Assembly (NCBI GenBank): GCA_017471925.1
Contig: JAFURM010000005.1
Location: 1-64,000, forward strand
DNA from: Bacteroides sp.
GTDB lineage: Bacteria; Bacteroidota; Bacteroidia; Bacteroidales; Bacteroidaceae
Direction of reading: 5' to 3'
DNA: 64,000 nucleotides
The position numbers and the translations under genes were made by a program. The notes below the pieces were generated by a model, which worked only from the letters and a program-made list of their open reading frames with translations, ran no database searches and had not been told where the DNA came from. Shown in pieces: positions 1 through 8,276 of the stretch; position 1 is the first letter of the stretch, and each line of letters starts with the position of its first letter.

Positions 1-148
1 AGAACGCCCAGAAACCGGGTTCTTCGCCAACATTCAGTCGTGCCAAATTCCACGGAATCCACACCACGTTAGGGTATGTGATGAACACCGTGCAGATTAA
101 AGCGACAATCGGCAGTTTTCGCAGTATATAAGAATCCAATACATTCAT
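1..148 (-). CDS. N-terminus of a membrane protein, truncated by the window edge
   Basis: Reading the minus strand from an ATG at 148 gives 49 codons with no stop before the window edge. The product begins MNVLDSYILRKLPIVALICT and contains a hydrophobic stretch around residues 11-30 followed by a Trp/Pro-rich segment, which fits a first transmembrane helix. A Bacteroides-type -7 box on the same strand lies at 165-172. The visible part is too short to name a family; a membrane-bound sensor kinase of the LytS/YehU kind is one possibility, but this is only a guess from the shape of the N-terminus. The rest of the gene lies outside the window. Confidence 0.5.
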   Translation of the reverse strand, partial: MNVLDSYILRKLPIVALICTVFITYPNVVWIPWNLARLNVGEEPGFWAF

Positions 149-164
149 AATCTGATATTTTCCG

Positions 165-172
165 CAAAATTA
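165..172 (-). promoter_or_regulatory. -7 promoter box of the truncated left-edge gene
   Basis: The minus strand reads TAATTTTG, matching the Bacteroides -7 consensus TAnnTTTG, 17 bases before the ATG at 148. No TTG element is seen at the expected distance upstream. Confidence 0.45.
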
Positions 173-356
173 CTACATTTATTCATTAGCGACTCATTTT
201 TAGGCGTTAAAACGAAAAAGACAAGACCTAACAGGAAATAAAATGTCATTACTGCCCCCAACTACCGTATCGGGCATTCATGCGCTAGCGTAGTTCTTCC
301 TGTTTGCCGACTCTATCTAAAAGGTTTACTTTGTTTTTTTCCTATACGTACCCGAT

Positions 357-407
357 GGAAAAGCCACTGAACTTTGACCCTTTTGGCCAAAGTTCAGTGG
401 CTTTTCC
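357..407. repeat. Perfect 20-bp inverted repeat with 11-base loop
   Basis: Positions 357-376 and 388-407 are exact reverse complements, 20 of 20 bases, beginning GGAAAAGCCACTGAACTTTG. The loop is 377-387. The right side is followed by a T-rich stretch (AAATTTTCCTTCTTTTAT), so on the plus strand it resembles a terminator, but no plus-strand gene ends just upstream. It could serve as a transcription barrier between the left-edge gene and the tRNA, or be the remnant of a mobile repeat. Confidence 0.7.
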
Positions 408-484
408 AAATTTTCCTTCTTTTATATAGATGCCATTGAATTTAATTTTCGGACTGACCCTTTAATTGTTGCTTCAGGGGATAG

Positions 485-528
485 AAATAAAAAATCCCGA
501 GAATCCGTTTATGGATTTCCGGGATTTC
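485..528 (-). terminator. Rho-independent terminator of tRNA-Ser
   Basis: On the minus strand, about 20 bases after the tRNA, a stem of AAATCCCGGAAATCC pairs with GGATTCTCGGGATTT (one small mismatch region) and is followed directly by a run of T. This is the classic intrinsic terminator layout. Confidence 0.8.
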
Positions 529-548
529 AGATATTCCGTATTTCTTGC

Positions 549-635
549 GGAGAGAGGGGGATTCGAACCCCCGATACCCTTTAGGGGTATACACGCTTTC
601 CAGGCGTGCCTCTTCATCCACTCGAGCATCTCTCC
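549..635 (-). tRNA. tRNA-Ser (anticodon GGA)
   Basis: The 87-base minus-strand sequence starts GGAGAGATGCTCGAGTGG and ends in the matching acceptor arm CTCTCC. The anticodon loop reads CTGGAAA with anticodon GGA, and the T arm carries GGTTCGAATCC. The extra-long variable arm, a stem built around ATACCCCTAAAGGGTAT, is the hallmark of a class II serine tRNA. CCA is not encoded. It has its own promoter (649-680) and terminator (485-528), so it is a single-gene unit. Confidence 0.96.
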
Positions 636-648
636 TTGTTTCGGGACG

Positions 649-680
649 CAAAATTAGAGCTTTTTATTGAATCTGCCAAA
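649..680 (-). promoter_or_regulatory. Promoter of tRNA-Ser
   Basis: The minus strand shows TTTG (680-677), a 20-base spacer, then TAATTTTG (656-649), which matches the Bacteroides -33/-7 arrangement. The -7 box ends 13 bases before the mature tRNA 5' end. Confidence 0.65.
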
Positions 681-730
681 TAATCGGGGGAGTTTTTGCG
701 CATTTACGGCTTCTTCCCGGCAAAGATTCT

Positions 731-1456
731 TCAGTTTTCTATCCGTTTCAGCTCGGCCAGATAGTCGTAGTGCTTCCCCTGCTGCAACAGACGGGCCTGG
801 AAACCATTCTGCGCTGCATGGAAGGCAAGGGTGTTGAAGTCTACATAGAGCCAGTCGAAAGCAGTTCCCTTGATGTTCTTGTATTGCATCCGGAAGTCTA
901 CCTCGCCATAATAGTCGCCGGCCAGGTCTATGACTATGCTACCGTCCTCTTCTTCGTAGAGGTAGCTGAGGTCTGTGGAATCCATCAGTATGCATCCGCC
1001 GGGAGCAAGCAAGTGCTTCATGCGGCTGAAAAAGAGTGGCATGGCATTCAGGCGACCAATGATGCCGGAACCGTTCATCAGCATCAGTATGGTGTCGTAG
1101 GGGCCGGTGAGCGTGTCGTCATAGAGACTGACAGGCGTAGCGTGGAGCACCCCACGCTGCAGCATGACCTCTACCGAAAGCGTGGAAATGTCTATGGCGT
1201 GTACCTCTTTGCCCATTTCCTGCAGGGCCAAGGAGTGGCAACCGCTTCCGGCTCCTACATCCAGAATGCGTCCGGAGGCCAGTTCAAGGGCTTTCCGCTC
1301 AATGGGAGGCATTTGGCGTAAGGTCCGGAAAAGATGGGGGACGGGTATTTCGTCTTCATCGAACTGGGAAGAGAATACCCGAAGCCGGCCGCATTTCTGC
1401 AGCTGGTGATAATCGGCAATGGCATTGCCCATTGGGTCTTGGTGGGGAAGTAGCAT
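731..1456 (-). CDS. Class I SAM-dependent methyltransferase
   Basis: The 241-residue protein has the Rossmann-fold methyltransferase motif I, ILDVGAGSGCHS, at about residues 64-75, and the acidic motif that binds the ribose of S-adenosylmethionine at HAID (Asp89). A further strand, TILMLMNGSG, near residue 125 fits motif IV. The length suits a Methyltransf_11/25-type enzyme. The methyl acceptor cannot be read from the sequence. It lies 36 bases downstream of the DUF2148 gene on the same strand and is probably cotranscribed with it from the promoter at 2104-2111. ATG at 1456 is used; an ATG eight codons later (1432) is an alternative start. Confidence 0.85.
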   Translation of the reverse strand: MLLPHQDPMGNAIADYHQLQKCGRLRVFSSQFDEDEIPVPHLFRTLRQMPPIERKALELASGRILDVGAGSGCHSLALQEMGKEVHAIDISTLSVEVMLQRGVLHATPVSLYDDTLTGPYDTILMLMNGSGIIGRLNAMPLFFSRMKHLLAPGGCILMDSTDLSYLYEEEDGSIVIDLAGDYYGEVDFRMQYKNIKGTAFDWLYVDFNTLAFHAAQNGFQARLLQQGKHYDYLAELKRIEN

Positions 1457-1492
1457 GGCTATGCGAATTGGTTCAATATCAGGAATGGGGGA

Positions 1493-2035
1493 TTATCCGG
1501 CCGGATTTTCCTTAGGTTTGCGGTCGAAGAAGGGATTCTTGGACGAGGCACTGACCGGAATGGCAAACACCGTGTGGCACCCCTCTAACCATCCCAACCG
1601 CTGGGCGGCAAGTCCGGCAGAGAACATGACCCGGGTGTCTACCCGCAAATCGGCGGCTGTGGCACAGGCAGAACCGATGGCGATGCCTACGTCTACCGAA
1701 TTGATGGCACAAGGAACCCCTTCGGGACGGGCGGCACAAGTGGAATAGCCGCAATGACCGCAATTCAGGCCCTGCTCCTTCGCGCGCGTACCTATTATTA
1801 ATACACACTCTGCCTGCAACACGTTGGCTGCATCGCGCAGAAAGAATTTCATGCCATGTTCGGCCGTCATGGCTATCATGGTGTCCGACAAAACCTTCAA
1901 GTCGTCATCGGTCACGAGAGCCATCTCGATAATGTCCACACCTTTACCTTTGGGAGCTGTACGGGCTGCAGTCATCATCTGACGGGCCACATGGAGCACA
2001 TGTTCGTGCCTGGTTTCTCTTTCGTTCTGTATCAT
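1493..2035 (-). CDS. DUF2148 ferredoxin-like domain protein
   Basis: This 180-residue protein matches the DUF2148 family, often annotated as a ferredoxin-domain protein. Its cysteines are clustered: Cys77, then Cys92-x2-Cys95-x4-Cys100 in the segment NCGHCGYSTC, then Cys109 and Cys124. This arrangement could hold an iron-sulfur cluster, though the cluster type is inferred. No signal peptide or membrane segment is present, so it is probably cytoplasmic. It is the first gene of a two-gene minus-strand unit with the methyltransferase and is divergent from the ABC transporter genes. Its physiological function is unknown to me. Confidence 0.8.
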   Translation of the reverse strand: MIQNERETRHEHVLHVARQMMTAARTAPKGKGVDIIEMALVTDDDLKVLSDTMIAMTAEHGMKFFLRDAANVLQAECVLIIGTRAKEQGLNCGHCGYSTCAARPEGVPCAINSVDVGIAIGSACATAADLRVDTRVMFSAGLAAQRLGWLEGCHTVFAIPVSASSKNPFFDRKPKENPAG

Positions 2036-2103
2036 ATTCCTGTTTTTCTGAATGAAGTGACATGCTGAAGCATTTTATTTTTTATCGTCACTATTTGACC
2101 CGA

Positions 2104-2111
2104 CAAAGATA
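2104..2111 (-). promoter_or_regulatory. -7 box for the DUF2148/methyltransferase unit
   Basis: The minus strand reads TATCTTTG, a perfect TAnnTTTG match, about 70 bases before the DUF2148 start codon. It sits back to back with the plus-strand box at 2131-2138. Confidence 0.6.
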
Positions 2112-2130
2112 GTAGAAATATTTTTTTCAG

Positions 2131-2138
2131 TACCTTTG
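2131..2138 (+). promoter_or_regulatory. -7 box for the FetAB-like operon
   Basis: TACCTTTG matches TAnnTTTG and ends 33 bases before the ATG at 2172. Its presence argues against using the upstream in-frame TTG at 2136 as a start, because that codon overlaps the promoter. Confidence 0.6.
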
Positions 2139-2171
2139 CCACACCAAAAGATTCTAAAATTAAGGAATACC

Positions 2172-2798
2172 ATGCTACACATCAACAACGCAGCCATAGC
2201 CTATGACGGCAGGAGAATCTTCTCCGGATTCCATTTGCATCTGTCCGCCGGAGAGATGGCATGCATTTCCGGTCCGTCGGGATGCGGAAAAAGTTCGTTG
2301 CTTCATGCTGTGCTGGGCTTTATACCGTTAGAAGAGGGGGACATCACGATTAACGGAATCTGCATGGGAAAGGGAAGTGTGGACCAGGTGCGCAGACAGA
2401 TTGCATGGATTCCTCAGGAGCTGGCCTTGCCCATTGAGTGGGTGAGGGAGATGGTCCAACTGCCTTTCGGCCTGAAGGCCAATCGGGGCACTCCATTCTC
2501 CAAGGAGGTGCTCTATGACCATTTTGAAGCATTGGGCTTGGAGAGAGAAGTCTATGAGAAACGGGTGGGGGAGATATCGGGCGGTCAGCGCCAGCGCATC
2601 ATGATTGCCGTGGCTGCCATGATGCATAAGCCCTTGATTGTGGTGGACGAACCCACCTCGGCACTGGATGCAGACTCTACGGTGCGTGTCCTGGCCTTCT
2701 TCCATCAACAAGCCTGTAGGGGGACAACCCTGCTGGCGGTCTCTCACGACAAAAACTTTGCAAACGGATGTGACCAACACATCATCATGACATCATGA
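2172..2798 (+). CDS. ABC transporter ATP-binding protein (FetA-like)
   Basis: A 208-residue ABC ATPase. Walker A is GPSGCGKSS (residues 34-42), the signature is SGGQRQ (136-141), Walker B is IVVDE (156-160), and the switch histidine is in AVSHD near the end. It overlaps the permease gene by four bases (ATGA), so the two are translationally coupled. The partner is a UPF0014/FetB-type permease, and such pairs are known in Escherichia coli as the FetAB iron exporter; iron export is therefore the best guess here but is inferred from family. The start is the ATG at 2172; the in-frame TTG at 2136 lies in the -7 promoter box. Confidence 0.85.
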   Translation: MLHINNAAIAYDGRRIFSGFHLHLSAGEMACISGPSGCGKSSLLHAVLGFIPLEEGDITINGICMGKGSVDQVRRQIAWIPQELALPIEWVREMVQLPFGLKANRGTPFSKEVLYDHFEALGLEREVYEKRVGEISGGQRQRIMIAVAAMMHKPLIVVDEPTSALDADSTVRVLAFFHQQACRGTTLLAVSHDKNFANGCDQHIIMTS

Positions 2799-3601
2799 GT
2801 ATGGGTACTATAGATATTTCCTATTTCAGCCTGGGCATCGGATTGCTGTTGTTGCTGATTCCCCTCTTCTACCTGTGGAAGTTCAAGACGGGATTGGTGC
2901 GTACCACGCTCATCGGGACGGCACGCATGATTGTGCAGCTTTTCCTTATTGGGATTTACCTGAAGTATCTCTTCCTGTGGGAGAATCCGTGGATTAACTT
3001 CTTGTGGGTGATTATCATGATTCTGGTGGCCTCGCAAACGGCTCTTTCGCGTACTCAGCTGAAGAAGCGTGTGCTCTTCATACCCATCTCCGTGGGCTTT
3101 CTGTGCAGTGTGGTGTGCGTGGGCATGTATTTCATTGCGATTGTCCTCAGGTTAGAGAATGTCTTCAGTGCCCAGTATTTTATTCCCATTTTCGGTATAC
3201 TCATGGGGAACATGCTGTCCAGCAATGTCATAGCTCTGAACACCTATTACAGCGGTCTGAAAAGGGAGCAGCAAACCTATTATTACCTCCTGGGCAACGG
3301 CGCCACACGCTCCGAGGCACAGGCTCCTTTCATCAGACAGGCCATCATCAAGGCTTTCAGTCCGCTGATTGCCAACATTGCCGTCATGGGGCTGGTGGCA
3401 CTGCCTGGCACGATGATTGGGCAGATTTTGGGTGGTAGCAGTCCGAATGTGGCCATCAAGTATCAGATGATGATAATGGTCATCACCTTCACGGCCTCCA
3501 TGCTTTCACTGATGATTACCATTTCACTGGCTTCGCGCCGTTCATTCGACGCCTATGGCAAACTGCTGCCCGTTTGGGTGGAGAAAACGCCGGCATTCTG
3601 A
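2795..3601 (+). CDS. ABC transporter permease, FetB/UPF0014 family
   Basis: A 268-residue integral membrane protein with about seven hydrophobic helices. Two segments are typical of the UPF0014/FetB family: the glycine/asparagine-rich piece PIFGILMGNMLSSN (about residues 130-143), and ALPGTMIGQILGGSSP (about 207-222). The start codon overlaps the end of the ATPase gene, so the two proteins should be made together and form a half-transporter pair. The E. coli homologue exports iron and protects against oxidative stress; whether that substrate applies here is inference. The gene converges on the tamB-like gene, with 16 bases between their stops. Confidence 0.85.
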   Translation: MSMGTIDISYFSLGIGLLLLLIPLFYLWKFKTGLVRTTLIGTARMIVQLFLIGIYLKYLFLWENPWINFLWVIIMILVASQTALSRTQLKKRVLFIPISVGFLCSVVCVGMYFIAIVLRLENVFSAQYFIPIFGILMGNMLSSNVIALNTYYSGLKREQQTYYYLLGNGATRSEAQAPFIRQAIIKAFSPLIANIAVMGLVALPGTMIGQILGGSSPNVAIKYQMMIMVITFTASMLSLMITISLASRRSFDAYGKLLPVWVEKTPAF

Positions 3602-3617
3602 TGCCTGTTCGTGGGGA

Positions 3618-6600
3618 TTATTGCTGCGCTTTTTCGGATGATGATGCTTCGGCCTGCTGTTTCTCCTGTTCCTCCTTCTGCTTCATGGCACGCTTCATCC
3701 ACCATTTGCGCCAGAAGAAGAGCTCACTCCATTTATTGAATTCCTTCTGAAACACTACGCCGATGCCTTGTGTGGTCAGGTTGGTGCGGGTGTAGTAGCG
3801 GTCATTGGTCTCGTTGTATGCCTTCAGGCGGATTTCTCCGGAGCGGTTCACCAGCCATTCAGCTTCGAAGTCGCCCACAAAATTGGTATTGGAGAGAGGA
3901 TTTTCCCGATAGCCAAAGTTGCCGTTGATAAGCAGACGGTTGTTCAGCAACTGTCCGGAAAGGATGCCTTCAAACTCCACGTCTGTCCATCCCTTTTCGC
4001 CTGTGCTGAAGTTGGTTCCGATGTTCCAGTTGTTGTTGTTGACGATATGGGACAGCATGTTGTTGAGTTGTCCGGAGAGGGTGGAAGAGAGCACGCTGGA
4101 CATCATGTTGGAGTTCTGGGCTACATCCACATTCTCGGGTGTATAGAACTTACCGATGCTCAGCAGGTAGAGAATCTGCATGTTCATTTGTTCGTCCGTC
4201 GGGATATAGTTGCGCACCAGGGCCTGCACCTCATCGCGCTCATTGGGAAGTTCCAGTCCCAGTTTGATGTCGGGGGAAGTGAGCTGTCCCGTCAGGTTCA
4301 TGATGCACTCCACCTTGACATTGGTCTGGTCCACATAGCTGCTGGCGTTGGGCATCAGGTCGTTCAACGAGGCCGAGTTCACTTGATAGCTGGCTTGAAT
4401 GTCCAGATTGGCATCGGCGGGTATGCCGTTGAAACTGAGTGTGCTGCCATCTCTTATCATAAAGTCCTTGCGAATGACCTCTTGCAGGCTGAATTTATAG
4501 ACTCCCTGGTTGATGCGATAGCTGCCGAACATCCTGACATCTCCCTTGTTGTAGAACTCGGTCCTGATGTTGCCGCTTCCACGTCCGCTGATATAATCGC
4601 CGGCAATGGGATCCATAATCATCTTCATGTTGGCCTCGGGGGTGACATCTACCAGCAGGTTCAGGTGGATGTCTCCGTCGCTCTCCTTTTCCAGACTCTT
4701 CTTTTGGGCTATTTCAAACTCGGAAAGGGTCAAGGAGTCTTGCTGCAGCACACGACGCGGTGTCTTGTCTACAAACTTGATGAACTGGTTGTTTACGGCT
4801 GAAGAGACGTAGTCCTTGATGTAGGTAAATCCGCTGTTCCGATTGGTGGCTATGGCTACATCGGCATTCATTCCCTCCTCGGCATTGCCCGATATGGTTG
4901 CATTGCCGGTGCCGTATATGGTGCCGTAGAAGGGATAGTCGGGGGATTCCTTGGTGTCCATCAGCAGCATGTTGGCAAAGTTGAAGCGGAAATTGTAGTT
5001 GATGTCCTTGAAGTGCCTGTAGCGCAAGGTCCCGTTCATGCGTCCCTCATGTCCCTGGGTGTCATAAATGCGGTTGTTGTTGAACGTCAATCCTTCAGGC
5101 TCGATGAGGATGCTGTCTTTCAGGTTATAGGTCGTGTTCAGGACCTCTATTTTCATGGAAGCGTCACTGTCTACCCGTCCTTGCATGGTGAGTGCCTTGA
5201 ACTTGCCATAGAGATGGACATTTCCCCGGGCACGTCCGCCAAAGTAGGGGGTGATGTCTCCCAGGAAATGGTGGATGAACTTCAGGTTGGTTCCATCGGC
5301 TTCAATCTGCAGGTCCAGGGCACTGGTCGGCTTCAAGGGATAGATGTAGCCCACGACATGGCTGCGGGCTACGTCACCCTCCTTGATGCGGGCATTGAGA
5401 TGAATGCCTTTCACCTCATGATGCCACTCTCCATGAATGTTAGCATCACCCAGAAGCCCGTCGTTAAGTCCCAGGTTGCGGATGAAAAGGTCGGTGGACA
5501 TGACGGGAGCCTCCAGCAGGTTGCAGGCATAGGCCGGGCCTGTGGCTTCGCCATGGAAATTAACGCCAAGGTTGGCGATGTCGAATACGTAACCGATGTT
5601 TATCTCCTTCAGGTCCAGGCGTAAAGTGTCTTGCTGCTGTTTGGAGACGGTACCGTTTATCCGCAGATGCCGCTTCTCATGACTGAAGTTGAAGTCGTGA
5701 ATATGTATTTTGCCCGAATCTACGACAATCTGTGAAGGATGAATCTGCCAGAGGGTGTCGTTCAGGACAATGTCGGTGGGATGGATGTCTACAACGGTTT
5801 TCACTTGGTCGGATTCCGGCTGTTTCCCCGTTTTCATCGTACCCTTTTCCGACTGTTCAATCGTGCTTCGGATGAAATGGGCCACAGCGGAGAGTTCGCC
5901 GCTATAGGTGGCCGTGCTGCTGTTTCCCCAATATAGCCTGGTCCGGATGCTGTCATTTTGAGCCATTGCATCTATGGCCATGCTGACAGCCCCCTCTTTC
6001 TTACGGTTGCTGAAGCGCAGCTTGGCATGAAATTGGTCTTTGGGGTTTTCCAGGAGTATCATGCCCGATTCTATAAACTTGTCGTTGTATCGCAGGCGTG
6101 GGAAATGACCCTCTACGCGCAGACGGCGCAAGCGGTCGTTGAAGTAGCCCTTTACGGTGGAATGGGCGAAAATCCTCACCGGCAGATTGAATATCGTGGA
6201 GAGCATGTCGGTATCATAGATGTCCATCTCGAAATGGAAGTTGTTGGAGGTTGTCGCTTCCTCATGAAACTTTGTCGGCAACAAGGCCGGCAAGTACCTG
6301 TGCATTATTCCCCATATGCTGTGAGGAAGAGTGCGGTAGGAGTATTCACCCTCCACCGTGCCTCTCAGGAAGTTGGAATGGATGGATATCCTTTTTTCTC
6401 CCTGCTTCTCTCCGACGGCGGCAATATTCAGGTTTTCCAGGAAATAGTCATGCTCGGGTGAAGTGTATCGCAGGCTGTCCAATTTGATTTCACCATTCAT
6501 CTCCTCAATGGAAGCACCGGTGAAATCGGCTTTTATCTTCATGGATACCTCGGTATCTTCATGATTGGAGGTCAGATGGAGGTCGTTAGGGCGGAAATGA

Positions 6601-8153
6601 TTGATGGCTGCCATGAAATTGAAAGTCGGAGGCGTGGAAGTGGTGTTGATGCTGCCGTTCAGACTGATATCCGCATTGGAGTCTTCCAACTTCAGCATTC
6701 CCTCGAATCCACCCTGACGATACTCACCATCCAGGGTGATGTCTTGGTAAGTGTAGTCGCTGTATTCCAACAAGGGGACTTCTCCTTTCAGGAATATGTG
6801 GGGCTGCTTCTGCTGATAATGGTGTCCGTGAAGATGCAATCCCAATGAGACCTTGCCGATTTTATCCGCAGCAAGCAGTTCTCCCAACTGGAAATCGGTG
6901 GTTCTGACATCGCCCCGATAACTCCAGAAGTCATGCCCCCGGTTTGCGGTTATCTGAATATCGGTGGAGACACTGCCTTGCCGGGTGCGTACATCACCAT
7001 GGGCCTTGAAATCATTGAATTGTCCCGTGAGATTCCCATGAAACAAAATACTGCCCATGCGTTGCAGAAGTGGCGGTACTGTGGCCTGGCTGCCCTTCAG
7101 ATTGTGGAATAAAAAGGCCATTCCATCGTGGTTGGCATACAGCCGGGAGAGATGTCCTGAGATGAAAGGACCTTCCGAAGAGGTCAATTCGCTCAACGAG
7201 GCCGTACCATGAAGTGTCAAGTCATTGCCGTTCACAACGGAGAAACGACTGCACTCCATTGTTTCCCGATTGCCCTTTAGGGTCATCTCCACATCCAACT
7301 GTTCTTCAAAAAAAGAAAGCGAAGGAAGAAAAGGGGAGATGTCTTTCAGCGTAATGCGGGAGGGAAGCATCTGAAGGGAATAGGCCAAATCTCCGTCGGC
7401 TCCTGTAAGGACAGGCAGGCTGTCATACCTCATGCCGGCCTCTTCTATTTCCAGAACGCTTTTGGGAAGTACCAAATGGAAATTGTCCACCCTGAGTTGA
7501 CGGTTGTTTCCTATCAGCTTCATCTTTAGTTGCTTTAACTCAAATCCGGACTGCAACTCCTCCGCACTCATGCGCTTGATAGCCATATTGACCGAGTCGT
7601 TCTTCAAGGCTTTCAGCGAGATGCTAGCGGCGATGTTCTGCAAACGGATGTGGCTGGTATTAAAGCGGCCGGGAGTCTCCTGCTCTGAATGTACATCATA
7701 AGACAACCGTCCCCGACGTATCAACAGCGAATTGATGCGCAGATCCAGATTGTTGCCTTGGGATAGGGTGTCCTTGGAGGCAAGTGCATCCACGACAAAC
7801 TGGAAATTGGGAGGGGATGACGGGGTCTCCTTCTCAATGCAGACATTAAAACCGAACAACTGGACATTACTGATGGAAATTCGTCCTTCAAACAGGGGGA
7901 GGATGTCGAACTTGGCAGAAAGACGGGCTACTTTCAGCATTTCCTTGCCTGAACGGTCATACAACAAAAGGTCGTCGATGATGATGCGGTTCAATAGCCC
8001 TACGTCAATGCGTCCTACAGAGAGGTCGCTTCCCAATACCGTGGCCAGTTCCCGGGCCACCAAGGAAGCCGTATCCCGCTGTATAGCAGGGACTCTCAGC
8101 AGAATAATCACCCCGGCGTATAGCAATGCTATAACACCGAGTATGCAGTACAC
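3618..8153 (-). CDS. TamB-like translocation/assembly protein (DUF490)
   Basis: At 1,511 residues this is the largest gene in the window. It has one N-terminal transmembrane helix (YCILGVIALLYAGVIILL), then more than a thousand residues of repeating amphipathic beta strands, and a C-terminal TamB/DUF490 domain that includes GSYRINQGVYKFSLQEVI. The last 30 residues are a charged Gln/Glu/Lys tail. TamB-like proteins are inner-membrane-anchored beta-taco bridges to the outer membrane, working with BamA-family proteins in outer-membrane protein insertion or in lipid transport. No tamA-like gene is adjacent. The frame is open back to 8180 without an ATG; the best start is the GTG at 8153. It is divergent from tsaD. 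Confidence 0.85.
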   Translation of the reverse strand: MYCILGVIALLYAGVIILLRVPAIQRDTASLVARELATVLGSDLSVGRIDVGLLNRIIIDDLLLYDRSGKEMLKVARLSAKFDILPLFEGRISISNVQLFGFNVCIEKETPSSPPNFQFVVDALASKDTLSQGNNLDLRINSLLIRRGRLSYDVHSEQETPGRFNTSHIRLQNIAASISLKALKNDSVNMAIKRMSAEELQSGFELKQLKMKLIGNNRQLRVDNFHLVLPKSVLEIEEAGMRYDSLPVLTGADGDLAYSLQMLPSRITLKDISPFLPSLSFFEEQLDVEMTLKGNRETMECSRFSVVNGNDLTLHGTASLSELTSSEGPFISGHLSRLYANHDGMAFLFHNLKGSQATVPPLLQRMGSILFHGNLTGQFNDFKAHGDVRTRQGSVSTDIQITANRGHDFWSYRGDVRTTDFQLGELLAADKIGKVSLGLHLHGHHYQQKQPHIFLKGEVPLLEYSDYTYQDITLDGEYRQGGFEGMLKLEDSNADISLNGSINTTSTPPTFNFMAAINHFRPNDLHLTSNHEDTEVSMKIKADFTGASIEEMNGEIKLDSLRYTSPEHDYFLENLNIAAVGEKQGEKRISIHSNFLRGTVEGEYSYRTLPHSIWGIMHRYLPALLPTKFHEEATTSNNFHFEMDIYDTDMLSTIFNLPVRIFAHSTVKGYFNDRLRRLRVEGHFPRLRYNDKFIESGMILLENPKDQFHAKLRFSNRKKEGAVSMAIDAMAQNDSIRTRLYWGNSSTATYSGELSAVAHFIRSTIEQSEKGTMKTGKQPESDQVKTVVDIHPTDIVLNDTLWQIHPSQIVVDSGKIHIHDFNFSHEKRHLRINGTVSKQQQDTLRLDLKEINIGYVFDIANLGVNFHGEATGPAYACNLLEAPVMSTDLFIRNLGLNDGLLGDANIHGEWHHEVKGIHLNARIKEGDVARSHVVGYIYPLKPTSALDLQIEADGTNLKFIHHFLGDITPYFGGRARGNVHLYGKFKALTMQGRVDSDASMKIEVLNTTYNLKDSILIEPEGLTFNNNRIYDTQGHEGRMNGTLRYRHFKDINYNFRFNFANMLLMDTKESPDYPFYGTIYGTGNATISGNAEEGMNADVAIATNRNSGFTYIKDYVSSAVNNQFIKFVDKTPRRVLQQDSLTLSEFEIAQKKSLEKESDGDIHLNLLVDVTPEANMKMIMDPIAGDYISGRGSGNIRTEFYNKGDVRMFGSYRINQGVYKFSLQEVIRKDFMIRDGSTLSFNGIPADANLDIQASYQVNSASLNDLMPNASSYVDQTNVKVECIMNLTGQLTSPDIKLGLELPNERDEVQALVRNYIPTDEQMNMQILYLLSIGKFYTPENVDVAQNSNMMSSVLSSTLSGQLNNMLSHIVNNNNWNIGTNFSTGEKGWTDVEFEGILSGQLLNNRLLINGNFGYRENPLSNTNFVGDFEAEWLVNRSGEIRLKAYNETNDRYYTRTNLTTQGIGVVFQKEFNKWSELFFWRKWWMKRAMKQKEEQEKQQAEASSSEKAQQ

Positions 8154-8201
8154 TATCTTTTTAAACGTCTTGATAAGCAGTTAATTTTTCAATTCAGCCA
8201 A

Positions 8202-8209
8202 CAAAAATA
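8202..8209 (-). promoter_or_regulatory. -7 box of the tamB-like gene
   Basis: The minus strand reads TATTTTTG, matching TAnnTTTG, about 49 bases before the GTG start. Confidence 0.55.
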
Positions 8210-8243
8210 TGAAATATTCATTTATCAATCCTACTTTTATCAC

Positions 8244-8251
8244 TACTTTTG
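8244..8251 (+). promoter_or_regulatory. -7 box of tsaD
   Basis: TACTTTTG matches TAnnTTTG, 25 bases before the tsaD ATG. The palindrome GTTTAAAC lies just downstream (8256-8263). Confidence 0.6.
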
Positions 8252-8276
8252 TGCCGTTTAAACGTAAATAAACATT

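Larger units (their letters stand above)
173..548. other. Intergenic region with hairpins, no gene seen
   Basis: This stretch between the left-edge gene and tRNA-Ser has no credible coding region. It holds a perfect 20-bp hairpin (357-407), the tRNA terminator (485-528), and a weaker pair of 8-base arms (AACAGGAA near 230 and TTCCTGTT near 297). The 63- and 69-codon open frames that cross the tRNA are chance frames. Confidence 0.6.

Noticed and set aside
2136..2171. N-terminal extensions using non-ATG starts (also at 10710, 35249, 40159, 42398)
   Set aside because: At 2136, 40159 and 42398 the TTG codon lies within or next to the -7 promoter box, at 35249 the GTG lies inside the operator repeat, and at 10710 an ATG two codons later is the better start.
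3768..4802. 344-codon plus-strand open frame
   Set aside because: It is the antisense of the TamB-like gene, which has a full domain match; its translation is low-complexity and Val/His/Gly-rich, typical of a shadow frame.
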